Shown: positions 1-10,788 of the stretch, in pieces
Numbering within the stretch: the stretch's first letter is position 1
How the letters are laid out: the number at the start of each line of letters is the position of its first letter
The notes under the pieces: model-generated
Database searches by the model: none
The model's input: only the letters and a program-made list of their open reading frames with translations
What the model was told of the DNA's origin: nothing
Program-made: the position numbers and the translations under genes
Source of the DNA: Circinella minor
Lineage: Eukaryota; Mucoromycota; Mucoromycetes; Mucorales; Lichtheimiaceae
NCBI GenBank assembly: GCA_016758965.1
Contig: JAEPRB010000375.1
Span: 1-28,767, forward strand
Reading direction: 5' to 3'
Length of the DNA stretch: 28,767 bases

Positions 1-612
1 CTCGAAAATGAAATTGTTTTTGTCTGCTGTATATATGAAAAATTAGTAACCCAGCGACGAAAGTTGATATGCTTAAGTCTGAAAAACTCTCCTCCCAAAA
101 ATGAAGTTTTTTCTTTGACACTATTTTATTTATATTATGCAAGAGAAGCAGTTTATAAAGTTAAAAATGTGAGTTCTTCGCCTATGAACAACTACAGTAC
201 TCTTCGTTATTAATACAGATATTATTGGTATTATGAAATCACATAGTTTCTTTTTTCTCATTAAACTGTACAGATAATAACATATTAATGTTTATTAAAT
301 TAATATGCCGTTTAGTAATACTTCTTTCAGAGTTAGGTATTGTCCAATCTTCATCTCTTTATCCTTTGTTTTAATATATTTTGTAACACACACACACACA
401 CACATATATATATATGAGTGTATGTGTTTGTGTATGCATGTTTGCGGTTGTGCGTTTGCCTGATTTACAAAAAATTATACATGATACATATTTTTATAAT
501 GATTACTTTGAAATGATACAATAAGTTTTGCTACTTTTTAAAAACGATACAAAAAAAAAAAACGATAAAGGGATCAAATATACAAGCAATAAAAAACGGG
601 AATAGTGATGAA
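1..612. other. Intergenic, left edge of window
   Basis: AT-rich non-coding sequence downstream of the minus-strand gene ending at 613. I see no ORF with coding character. It holds a CA/TA compound microsatellite (386-415) and short A runs. Any gene further left is outside the window. Confidence 0.6.
386..415. repeat. (CA)n(TA)n compound microsatellite
   Basis: An uninterrupted CA run passes directly into a TA run. The same compound arrangement recurs at 26861-26898 inside a CCR4 intron. Confidence 0.9.
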
Positions 613-2412
613 TTATGAAGAAGTTGGAGGAGAAAAAATAATGGAAGGAGATGTAATTTGAGGTTCGGGGTATTTTGAATCCCAAAAGGTTGGTCTTCTC
701 CAATCCAGGTCCGGTTTGCCACTAGGTTTTTGTTTTCTGTTGAACTTCTCACCAAATGATTCACATGGATCACTCTTGATAGTTTTCAATTTATCGTGTA
801 AATCCATTACTTCATTTTTAAAGGTAAATAATGTTGTGAGAATGACTTTCATACGGCTGAATTGACTTGGTCCTGCTGGTAAACGGAATGATTTATTAGA
901 GTCAACAACATATAATCCATTTCTTTGAAGTTTTACGAGAAGGTGATCACCACTTAGTCCTATTAAACATTCCAACGAAGTGAGGAAATAAAGTTAGTCA
1001 ATTATTTGATTATTGAAATACAACTGAAAATCAAACATCTTCTTTTATCAACCTACTGCATATTTGTAATAAAGGTACTTTGGCTGTTTCAATGGAAAGG
1101 CCTTGTTTGATTAATTTGTCTAAGATTGTTTTTCCTTCAATTGCTAGCTTTGTATGATCGGTTCGTATTTTTTTATCTTGAAAATAACGTCCAAATTCAA
1201 CAGTGCCAAGAGGATATATTTTTTCATGTCGGTATAATACAACTTTCATGTCGACTTTGAATATTTTGTTTGGACTATCAGGATTATCAATCTTAACTCC
1301 AGATTCTCCCCTACAGTTATTTTCGATCAGTACTTGATCCATGCATCAGCCACGCGCCAACAATTGTTTACTTTGACAATAAAAACGAAGTATATTTACC
1401 AAATTAAAGAAGCACTTGTATCTTCAAAAAGAATTTCAAATAATTCACCCCAGATCTTGATAACATGGTCATATTCGGTCATTATTTCAATATTGTCATA
1501 AACACCTTTTTTTCCATTGACAAATTTACCATTACTAGTTACGTAATAAGAAATACATATCAGTCATCAACATGATAGATATTAAAATATAGTAATAATA
1601 GCAAAGGATGATACAAAAAGAGAATCAACTATATTAGTTACTTATACATACATGTGTGCATATATTCTATATACAATCCTTTCAGTAGAATCTTTGGTAT
1701 CTAACTCTTTTATTCGAGCCATTTTATAACCTTCTTTGCCATCATCTTTTGTGATCTACATAGTTAAAATATAAAATTCAGAATTACCATTTTCAATTAC
1801 AAAAATGTACTTGTTATGTTCCATGTATTATCGTACATACTTCGATCAAACTTTTTAAAATATCAAATAATTGTGTATCAAATACGTGCTCTTTAACAGG
1901 AATACCAATCATGCCTCGGATTTTATCATACTTTTCCTGTCGATCGGTAGGTCTGGTCCATAATGTAAGTTGGCTGTTTGCTGATAAGTCGGAAAGATCA
2001 AGCATACTGTTCATTCCCATCCTATCAGAAAATATATTTAATTGTTAGAAAAAAAGAAATACCAAAAGGTACATGTAGAGAACGTTCTGTAAAAAAATAA
2101 AGCAAATAAACAATTTACTTACCAGACAATACATTTTTGCTCATAACAAATTCTTTTGTATCTTTCTTTTAACTTTAAAGTTTCAATTTTTATTAAGGTA
2201 CCTAGTGATTGCTCCTTTTTTTCGTCTGCAAAAACATCGTCAAGCTCTTCCAAATCGTCAATTTCATCCTTTGTTTTTTGTTGTTTATTAGCTCTTTCGT
2301 TCGAACTTTTACGCAATTCACGTTTTGCGCTTCTCATGTAGTTTTTACTGGACTCTTTATATAATGATTCCACATTCGTATTCACTTTTTTGACCAAAGA
2401 TTGTGGGTTCAT
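613..2412 (-). CDS. Uncharacterised Mucorales expanded-family protein
   Basis: Six exons by hand: 2412-2123, 2021-1841, 1755-1652, 1534-1400, 1310-1057, 959-613, totalling 1311 nt or 436 aa plus stop. Most introns have GTAAGT or GTATGT-like donors and TAG acceptors. The fifth donor (1056) is the less usual GTAGGT. The N-terminal 95 residues are Lys/Glu-rich and charged, possibly coiled. After them come a patch reading WMGMNSMLDLSDLSANSQ, then EYDHVIKIWGELFEILFED, then SLIWGESGVKID, and near the C-terminus LLQICRLSGDHL and NGLYVVDSNKSFRLP. From memory, this order of motifs (KxWxxxFExLF, WGES, EGKxxLD, LLQIxxL, GLYV) matches a large family of unannotated Mucorales proteins. No catalytic domain or membrane segment is visible, so no function is assigned. 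The start at 2412 is the first ATG of the first exon; a TTG further upstream was not used. Confidence 0.8.
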
Positions 2413-3282
2413 TTTAATCAAGGATTGAGAGAAAGTGGTCCACTAAAAGGTCTTGTCAAAAAATTCAAGCAGTATTTAACGTTAATTGATTTTTTTTGTA
2501 TATACGTAGAGTATATAGAGGAAAGAAAGACTAGCTATATTTTCACGTATAAATATAGTAGTTAAAATGTGTTATTATTAATATTATAAGAGACAGGTGT
2601 GCTTTTAACTGTTTAAAATAAAAGGTTATTTGAAATAAAAGGTTGTTTGAAATAAAAAATAAAAAGTAAAAAGAAGGTAGTAAAGCAGACAAGAACGCAT
2701 ATTCCATTCGAAATATAAATACCAGTATGCGAGGAACTAATAATAATAATCATGCATTTCTATTGCTCATTGTTTTTTCCCACTTATATTCTACTCTTTT
2801 TTTTTTTATAAACCTGTTCTGTATTTACAAGCCATATGCTCAACTCTCTCAGCACTGTGACCCGAAACTTGGGAATTTTTTTTTTTGGAGGGAGGCAAGT
2901 TAAAATAAAGGGAATAACGCTTTATACGTATCCTACATTATTACTGAATTTTTTACACTCACTCCGCGATTTATGCGTAAGTTTTATAAATACGTATAGG
3001 CGGGCTTATTTTATATTGCATGAATGAATTTTTTTTTAAAAAATATATCAATAGTGAAAGCAGTGAAAAAACAAAATAAATTCATGAACTAATTCGTTGA
3101 TTATAGTCCCGTAAGAAGTAAATAGTAGATCTGAAGAGAGACAGTTCGATTGTTCTAGGGCATAAATTTTCAAAATCAAGTGATCTCCCAGTAACTATTA
3201 TTCCAAGGGAGGCACACATAGGCAGGTTTAAAAAAGTCCAGAACTTTATGGATTGTCACACGTAAATATTTATAAACTTTAC

Positions 3283-3383
3283 TAGCAACCCGTTCTCGCT
3301 TCGCTCGGGTCATTTAGCGGTTTGCGTCGCAAAGGGGGTCCCCCCCCTTTGACCCCTCAACGGCGCTTCGCGTCTGGTAGCAA
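3283..3383. mobile_element. GC-rich hairpin insert flanked by TAGCAA direct repeats
   Basis: An island far richer in G+C than its surroundings occupies 3289-3377. The same six bases, TAGCAA, lie immediately on both sides (3283-3288 and 3378-3383), as a target-site duplication would. Inside are several inverted repeats: ACCCG...CGGGT (3288-3310), AAAGGGGG...CCCCCTTT (3331-3350), and short GCG/CGC stems on both sides. No ORF fits. It could be a small non-autonomous element, a solo end of a larger transposon, or a structured non-coding element. Mobility is inferred, not shown. Confidence 0.4.
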
Positions 3384-4348
3384 TGATATTCAAGGCTGTA
3401 TAATACTTTTTGAGATAAAAGAATATATCAGATCCCAATGTAAAAAATCACAAATAATAATAATACGTACGTAATAATAATAATGTAATGAATTAATCAA
3501 ATCACGTATGAGAATATATTATACATATATAGTATGGCATTTAGAAAAAAGCCAATCAATATTTTTGTTTTAAACAGTTTCGAACTGCTTATTAAATTTT
3601 CTGTAGTACGTGAAGAAACACATATATAATCCTGATGCATTATTTGTACTTGTTTGTCAACACCTGTAAGGTAGAACGTATCTGGCAAAAAAAAAAGCGC
3701 GATACATACTAAATGCTATATTACTCTATTAATATGTATATAGATAGAATGAAAAGGTACAGTTAGGGATAGAAAAAAAATTGGAGATATGATAGCTCGA
3801 ACAAACAGAAACACGATTGTAGTAAAGTTTAGACAAAGTTAAACTGATGCTATTTTATTTCATTATGATGGCCAATCGCCGAACAATTCGAATCGTTGAT
3901 ACAAATTCGAAGAAATACAAATAGATATCGACACGGTTTAAAGAAGTTAAAAGAGGACTATTCTGCACCTTATTGTGATACTGCGACATTGTGATATTTT
4001 ATTTTACAGCACACGCTATTTTATTATTACAACTGATAAAATATTATTGCTTTTAACACAGCCCTATTTCATTTTTTGTTTTACTAATAAAATTTCCTTT
4101 TTTGTGTAGAAGTTACTATTTTAATAATATAGTGATACGTTCTCTGTCGTATCGTGTTAGAAAAATGAATAAAAGTAATATTATTCCGAGTATATGACTC
4201 AAGGAATAGGATAAGTTATAATAGTTAACTTGATAAAAATTTAAGAATAAAAGAATTTGATTAATTTAATAACCAACAAAGTAAATCAATCCCGATTGTA
4301 GGGTGAAAATAGAAAATAAGAGTGACTGAACTAAGTATTTTATTATAG

Positions 4349-4391
4349 CTTAGTAGAACTATAGTAAACTTGATAAAACTTAGTAGAACTA
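4349..4391. repeat. 13-bp direct repeat with 30-bp period
   Basis: CTTAGTAGAACTA occurs at 4349-4361 and again at 4379-4391. It is a small tandem duplication with no evident function. Confidence 0.7.
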
Positions 4392-4786
4392 AAGATTTAA
4401 TTGAGGAAGAAAGATGTCTTATTTATACTAATTTCTATCTCTAAGTTGATAATTGGCTGAAAATCTTGAATATTGGTAACTTGTACTTGTAACAGTTACT
4501 TGCAAGTGTTGTAATTATTTGTACGTGTGCCCCTTACTGGTTTCGGTAACATTCACGAGTACATGTAGCAATTATCCTGGTTATCTTTAGCAGTTCGTAC
4601 GGTCGGTCTGAATGGAGCACAATATTCATGATAAATACTTCTTTATTTGTTGAATAATTATAATAACGAGATATTACCGATGTTTATAAATTATAAGGTG
4701 ATAATATATATTATAATATAAAAGAAAAGAAAAAAAAAGGGGGAGGAAGGGAAAAAGGGGTAACAATAGATAAAAACCATGTACTT

Positions 4787-7153
4787 TTAATCGGTATAAT
4801 GACTCGAAAATAAACGTGACATGATAATGTTACTATAATGTGGAAGTCCTTTAGTACCACCTAAAATCATTCGAACATTACTATACTTTTGATTTATGGT
4901 GTTATCTTCTTCTTGTTCTTTTATATTGTCATGACCAGTGGAACTATTTTTAGTATTACTACTGTTATTATAATCATAAAGACAAGCACCAAGGTATTCA
5001 CGATTTCGAGTTTCAACAAGTAAATTTAAATAGTCAGATTGCCAATGCCGTTCAAAAACCCCATTCATTATATCTAATAATATGACACCTGCGATAGTAT
5101 CATCACTAAAAAAAAATGGATCCATTCATAAATAATAAATGTATAAATTAAAAATATGTTCAATGAATAGACGTCATGTACCCACAAAAAAAAAAGAATG
5201 ATTCATCTATAGCTTCGATATTGATGCTATATATATATATATATTACCTCACAAGTTCTTGATGATTATTCCTTTCAAGATGACGTTGAGGGTCACGAAT
5301 AAATGAAAGTTCTAGCATGGATGTACTGATAACACCAATAGGTGTTTTTAATGGTACGATACGCTCAAAATAATCTTGTTTGGTTATGGTTATACCATCG
5401 ATTTCTTGATCCGCTATATGTGTGTATGTATGTTAGACAATGATTCGGGTGCTTTATTAATAAAAATCAAACTGCAATAAAAAAAAAAAACATCCTGCGT
5501 ACCTTGAAATTTTGGAAAAATAAAGAGTTCCATAGGTACTCTTTTTCCTTTCTTTAGAAGCTGAAGACGATGATCATAGGTATGTATCTTTGGATTATAA
5601 CCTTTTGATGTTCCTAAAACAAGATGAGCAGCTTCAGGATCATTTGCAAAATTAAATTCACCATGTGGAGAAGTATTTCCGGGTGAGGGAATCGATCTTT
5701 ATATATATGTTTTTTTTTTTTTGTATATAAAATACAGGTACATGATAAAAATGTTATTCGAAATGAATTTAGTTTATGTGGATACTTTGTAAATTTGTTC
5801 TTTCAAATAAAATTATATTTTTCGCGCTTACCCTCCCATAATAACAATGCGTTTAGCCCGAAGGAATGTGACAGGATCGAGTAAATAGGCTGTAGCAAGA
5901 TTGGTTAATGGACCCACTGCTAATAGTGTTATTGTTAATGGTGGAGCATGTTTTAATTGATATAAAATTTCCTCAGGACCTTGACGAGGTGTACTTTTAA
6001 AAAATAGTTTATCGTCTTTTTCATTTTCTTGCCAATGGCTTTTATAATCTAATTTGGCTTCCCAATTTTCTGAAGGTTTATACAAATCCTATATTTTTAA
6101 GTATAGACATTTAATAAGAAAAAAAACACCACCACCAAAAAAATAATTAATATCTAATTTTATATTTTGTACGTAGTGAATGGTAAAATATAAATATAAA
6201 AGAATGTAGTTTTACCAAAGTAAATATATCACCAAGACCATCACTTCCCATAAATCCATCTGATCCTTTTGAAAAATCCGGATTTAAAGGATGACCTTCC
6301 CCTGTATCATACAAAGATGAAAAGATGAAAAAAAATAAATAAATATGATATTAAATAATTATTTGAGAGCAGAGGAGAGAAAAAAAAAAGGTTATTATTA
6401 ATATGTTATCGACTTACCTATCGCCAACACAGGTAATTCTAAAGATGATGGAATTGAAAGATTAAAGTACATGTACTGTTTATATATAACTTCTAGACTA
6501 GTGACAGCATTTCGTTTGACATTTTCTATATCAGTATTACCACGGACTAATGTAATAGCACGTACATCTACTTCTGGTGATAACATCATAAGAAATAAAT
6601 TCAATACATCATCTACTCCCTTAAGTTGCCACCCCCACCACCAATTTTTATATATATTCCATTGATATACGAGAATTAGAATTTAGACGTTGTTAATAAA
6701 ATTGATTTTTGCATTTGTTGGTTAGTAAAAAAAAAAAGAAAAAAATATACACGTATAAAAAAAAAATGAATTGGGGTTTATTATTACTGGGTCAATATCG
6801 AGAATTATTGGCTCTTTATTAGGTAGTTGTTGTTGAGGAGATATATCCTTCTTCTGATGATTCCATCGTTGTTGTAATTGATGTCGATAATTTTCTGGAG
6901 AATTCCTCAAAAAATTCGTTTCTATGTATGTATATATTTATATGATATAGCAATAGTGATAATATCTCGTTAACAACATGAAATCATTTGAGTCTATATG
7001 TTTTTAGATAATAATTAAAATTATTGTGTATGTATGTATTTACGCACCATAAGAAAAAGGAACTGCTTCAACAACATTCAATGTAGAAAAAGGTATAAAT
7101 ATGAAAAGAAAAGAAAAAGTAATAAGTAACCAAATAGCGTTAAATAATAGCAT
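4787..7153 (-). CDS. Secreted inosine/uridine-preferring nucleoside hydrolase-like protein
   Basis: Eight exons: 7153-7048, 6921-6788, 6619-6418, 6301-6216, 6088-5832, 5696-5503, 5413-5248, 5105-4787, giving 487 aa. Residues 1-30 form a hydrophobic signal peptide with likely cleavage after VVEA, so secretion or the vacuolar/ER route is inferred. The family signature DIDPGVDD is at 77-84, rebuilt exactly across the second intron. It is followed by VRGNTDIEN, LLAVGPLTNLA (about 231-241) and IVIMGG...PGN...GEFNFANDPEAA (about 257-285). These are the calcium- and ribose-binding motifs of enzymes that hydrolyse the N-glycosidic bond of nucleosides. The C-terminal motif reads RSDDTIAG (about 381-388), where many members have His-Asp. 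The last 100 residues include an Asn/Ser/Glu-rich stretch. The likely role is extracellular nucleoside salvage. Substrate preference cannot be read from the sequence. The family call is secure; the exact start rests on the signal-peptide exon. Confidence 0.92.
5228..5245. repeat. (TA)n microsatellite in intron 7
   Basis: A short TA run directly follows the GTAATA donor of the seventh intron of the nucleoside hydrolase gene. Confidence 0.85.
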
Positions 7154-8097
7154 TTAAAATGAGTTCATTCGTTAATTTCAAACAATATAAGAGAAAAGAA
7201 AAAGAAAAGAAATAAATATAAATGTTTCTTTTTTTTATCCAAGTTATTTACGCCTCAAAAAAAAATTATATTCATTGAATGCATTTTTGTTTATTTTAAG
7301 GGATTAGAATTGTGCATAATAACTGTTATGTTGACAGGCGTAAAAAAAAAAAAAAAGATATTTTATAGTAAAAAAAGCACCTCTCCTTGAAATTGAATTT
7401 GTTGCATATTTATTCTAACCACAGTTGAATCAAATGTATTTAATAATTTCATTTTATGTTATTAATAACATTATTAAGTTATTACATGTTAATTTACATT
7501 TTTATATAATTTTTTTTATATACAATTGTATGATTTTTGACGATATGTGTACTTCATACATTCCTCCGCCTCTAAGTATAATATTCCTTAAAAAATATAT
7601 TTATAATTCCGTATACATACTGTAGCCATCATGATTGAAAGCAATATAAAAGTCAATTTATCAAAATTTATTTATCATTTTCTATATATAAAAAAAAATG
7701 TAGTTTATTTTTTTTAACTCTTTCTTATATATACGATTTCTTTCAAATTGTAATCATTGTCCCTTTTTACTATCATTCACTAGTTTGGATGGAATAACTT
7801 TATGTAATTATGGATTATTATTTTTGTTTTCTTAAATTATCAAATGATACAAGGAGCAAACATGATTTATAGACACGTATGCCAAAGAGGACAGTCTACT
7901 GTCATTTTTTGCATGAAATTATTATATACGTACAAACCAACATTTTATCACATGGCTTAAAAAAAACTGATGAAATAATAATAATAATAGTGTCATTGTC
8001 CTCTCTCTTTTTATTTATTTTTATTTTTTTGCTCCGGTCATTTGAATTATTTTTCTTTTCTTTTTTTCATCACCTTATTCTTTTTTTTTTTTCAAAT
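7154..8097. promoter_or_regulatory. Divergent promoter region
   Basis: This 944-bp AT-rich interval separates the minus-strand nucleoside hydrolase start (7153) from the plus-strand SANT-protein start (8098), so it should hold both promoters. The last 100 bases before 8098 are strongly T/C-rich on the plus strand. No specific operator was recognised. Confidence 0.55.
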
Positions 8098-9237
8098 ATG
8101 TTTTGGAGTGTAGAAGACGAAAATCGTATTGTCGAATTGAAAGAAAACAATCCTCGTACTACTTGGGAAGATATTTCTCAAGATATTGACGAACGCCATA
8201 ATGCTATGGCATGTCGTAAACGATTTCTTGGAACCCTTCCTGTAAATTATTATTATCTGACACTCATATTATATAACCTACGTATCACTATCATTCATCA
8301 TTTACTTTATATATGTCACGCATCATTCACTATTGTCTATAGATGGAATTAAAGGTTAAAATGACACTGGCACAACGTCGTTTGGTTTGCAAAATGCTTT
8401 CTCGAGAACATCCAGCTAGTTATGAAGAGATTTCAAAAGCTCTTTTACCAGACCATTATAAACCGGACGACATTAAACATTTTTATGATTTGATTGCTAC
8501 AGATAAAGAAGTTGTACGAGGTTATCGTGATGCTCGAGGTGAAGCATCCAAAGTCGGTTCGCGTTTAAAGGTAAGAGAGAATGATTTTGAGTCAACTGAT
8601 CAAAACAAAATGTCTGAAAATAATAATAATAATAATAATACCAAGTTGTTTATATACACGTAATAATGAAGAAGGAAAAAAAAAACACTCATTGTTTATA
8701 TAATAGGATCTTCCTCCCAGCGGTTTAACCACCACTGGAACTACATCGAGTAGTGCACCTACTCCTGCTGATGGAGCGGGTACAACAGCTCCATCCTCCT
8801 TAACATCCAAAAGACCAGCACGTACTATTCCAACGCGTACTGTGACTAGTGATAGTGGTGAAGAAAAAAGAGGAGGTCGTAGTAAATATGCTCGTCGAAA
8901 TCCTCGTTATTGGACTGAAGAAGAAGAAAACACACTTCTTGAAATGTACAGTGAAAATAAACCATGGCAAGAAATTTCAGATGCTATCGGTGGACGTTCT
9001 GTTGTCGCCTGTCAAGCCAAATTTCGTCGTATGGATGTAGATGCTGTTATTGATGCTAAACGTAAACGTGAAGAAACAATCACTTTTTCAAAGGAAGAAC
9101 CTACACCCAAGAAACTCAAAATAAATGAAGATGGAGATCATTCTCAAGAAAAACATGCTCAATCACAAATAGCAACTACCACAGGTCCTGTTACTCGACA
9201 TAAAGCTCGTTTATCCAGATCTGAAAAACAACAATAA
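8098..9237 (+). CDS. Protein with two SANT/Myb-like domains
   Basis: Three exons: 8098-8241, 8343-8570, 8707-9237, giving 300 aa, with all introns in phase 0. SANT/Myb-like domain 1 is residues 2-43 (FWSVEDENRIVEL...W...ISQDI...ACRKRF). Domain 2 is about 190-238 (RYWTEEEENTLLEMY...PWQEISDAIGGRS...CQAKFRRM). Between them, residues 53-100 (LAQRRLVCKML...YEEISKALLPDHY) may form another helical module. Residues 125-185 are Ser/Thr/Pro-rich, and the tail is basic (AKRKREE, PKKLKI), compatible with nuclear import. A DNA- or chromatin-binding role is inferred from the domains; the target is unknown. The frame is open upstream to 7879, but that extension is pyrimidine-tract translation, so ATG 8098 was chosen. 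Confidence 0.82.
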
Positions 9238-10788
9238 TTTTTTCTACGTACTACCTTTTCTTTTATGCACAAAACAACATGTTGAATTAGTTTCTTATTT
9301 TGCTCTTCTCCCCTCCTACTCGATTTTTTGTTTTCTAACTTTTTTTTTTTTTACTCACTCAAAAGTAGCAATCCCCCCCCCCCAAATACTCATAATCTTT
9401 TTGCGTATGAAATTATTAATCTTTCTCTCTTTTGCTAATCATGTAATAAAATAACATAATTCTTTTTTATTCACTTTTGTTTACTATATAATTGTTGGTT
9501 CATATCTTCCATATAACTACTTGATGTCTTAAAAATAATCAAAGACGTTGACGAAAAACTATCCTCTTGATCATTTGTCCATAATATACTACGTAATATT
9601 ATGAAATATATACAAAGTATGGTCATGATTTTTACATGTTTTTGATGTAATACATTATTCATATGTATTATATAATAAGTAAATTTTTTTTTCTTCACAT
9701 CCTTTGTATTTATTATTATCATCGTCATCATGATGTTATTCATGTTTTAATTAATAAAAAAAAAAGACAAACGACTTTTTCTTTTCATCAATCTTTTATA
9801 TATATTTAAATACACGTTGAGGGTTTATTCTTGAAACTACGTATTCAAAAGTGTTTTGAATATGCCTTGACTACAATATTGATGCCGGGAAATAATTTAA
9901 CATGTACCGTAATAAGTATACTTATTATTTATAATATATAGGGTCATCTCATTTGAGAGTATTAAAAAAAAATCTTTATCTATTTTATAAATTAAATGAC
10001 ATTCTTCCCATCCTTTCAACAAACATACACTTCTTACATACAGTGAAATGATTTTCCAAAAAGTATTAAAAATATGTTTTTTTTTTTTTTGGTTCATAAT
10101 TAACAAAAGTCTGTTGTATCGAGGAATCATTTGTTATTTCCAAATGCCTTTGTTTTTTTTTAAAAAAAAACATTCATCGGCTGAACTAGATAATTGATAT
10201 CAGATTTACATGAAGTGTACTTATAATAAATAACATTTAATTCAATAAGCGAAGGTAATATAAAGATTATTATAACAATAATGAAATTAAAATTAAAAAG
10301 TTTAATTATTAAATACCTTGTAAAATTTTTTTTTTTAATATAACAATGTTGTACACCAGCACCACCAGCCCCGAGACTTTTTTTTTAAAAAAAAAAAAAA
10401 ATTGGTTGCTATGTATAATCAATGAGTGAGTGTGTCTGTTTCCATGACTACGTAAGCCATTATATATTCTTCTTTCATGACAAACCCTCTGGATTTAATT
10501 AACCTTTTACATTTAAGTGGTATTAAAAAGAAACAATAAATAAAAAAACGAATTGAACATGCATTTTAAAAAAGATATCCTATTGTAATGTTTTCTATCT
10601 ATATAAATGATTAAAAAAATGTCAAAGCAAAAAAAGTAGTTAAACCCATCCTTATTAACTCTCCTCCTGCCCCCCCCCCGGAAAAAAACCTTCGTGTCAC
10701 ACTACTTTAACTTTTTTTTTTTTTGTTGGAAAATCATTTTTATATATATATTTAGTTCTATAGATAAAAAAAATCCTCTGCAACCACC
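9238..10788. other. Intergenic with C-runs and T/A tracts
   Basis: No convincing gene. It holds C runs of 11 and 10 bases (9373-9383, 10670-10679) and two T-tract/A-tract palindromes (about 10149-10169 and 10378-10400). Two weak minus-strand open frames (9471-9743, 9897-10130) lack motifs and clear splice support. Confidence 0.55.

Larger units (their letters stand above)
2413..4786. other. Intergenic between the uncharacterised gene and the nucleoside hydrolase gene
   Basis: About 2.4 kb of AT-rich sequence. It contains the upstream region of the minus-strand gene starting at 2412, a GC-rich hairpin-rich insert (3289-3377) and a short direct repeat (4349-4391). Small open stretches at 2836-3027 and 3497-3688 lack convincing gene structure. 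Confidence 0.6.

Noticed and set aside
1031..1342. Separate small gene starting at ATG 1342
   Set aside because: The bases from 1311 to 1342 lie in an intron; the frame enters from an acceptor at 1311-1313 and continues the upstream exon as IWGESG.
7879..8097. N-terminal extension of the SANT protein
   Set aside because: The frame is open, but it translates pyrimidine tracts into Phe/Leu/Ile runs; the SANT domain is complete from ATG 8098.
9471..9743. 90-codon minus-strand frame
   Set aside because: Met/Ile/Lys-rich, no motif, no supporting splice partner; probably translated AT-rich DNA.
9897..10130. 77-codon minus-strand frame
   Set aside because: Crosses homopolymer runs and has no recognisable domain or clear start context.
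10149..10400. T-tract/A-tract palindromes as transposon ends
   Set aside because: Simple homopolymer pairs with no shared flanking sequence or target duplication; better explained by base composition.
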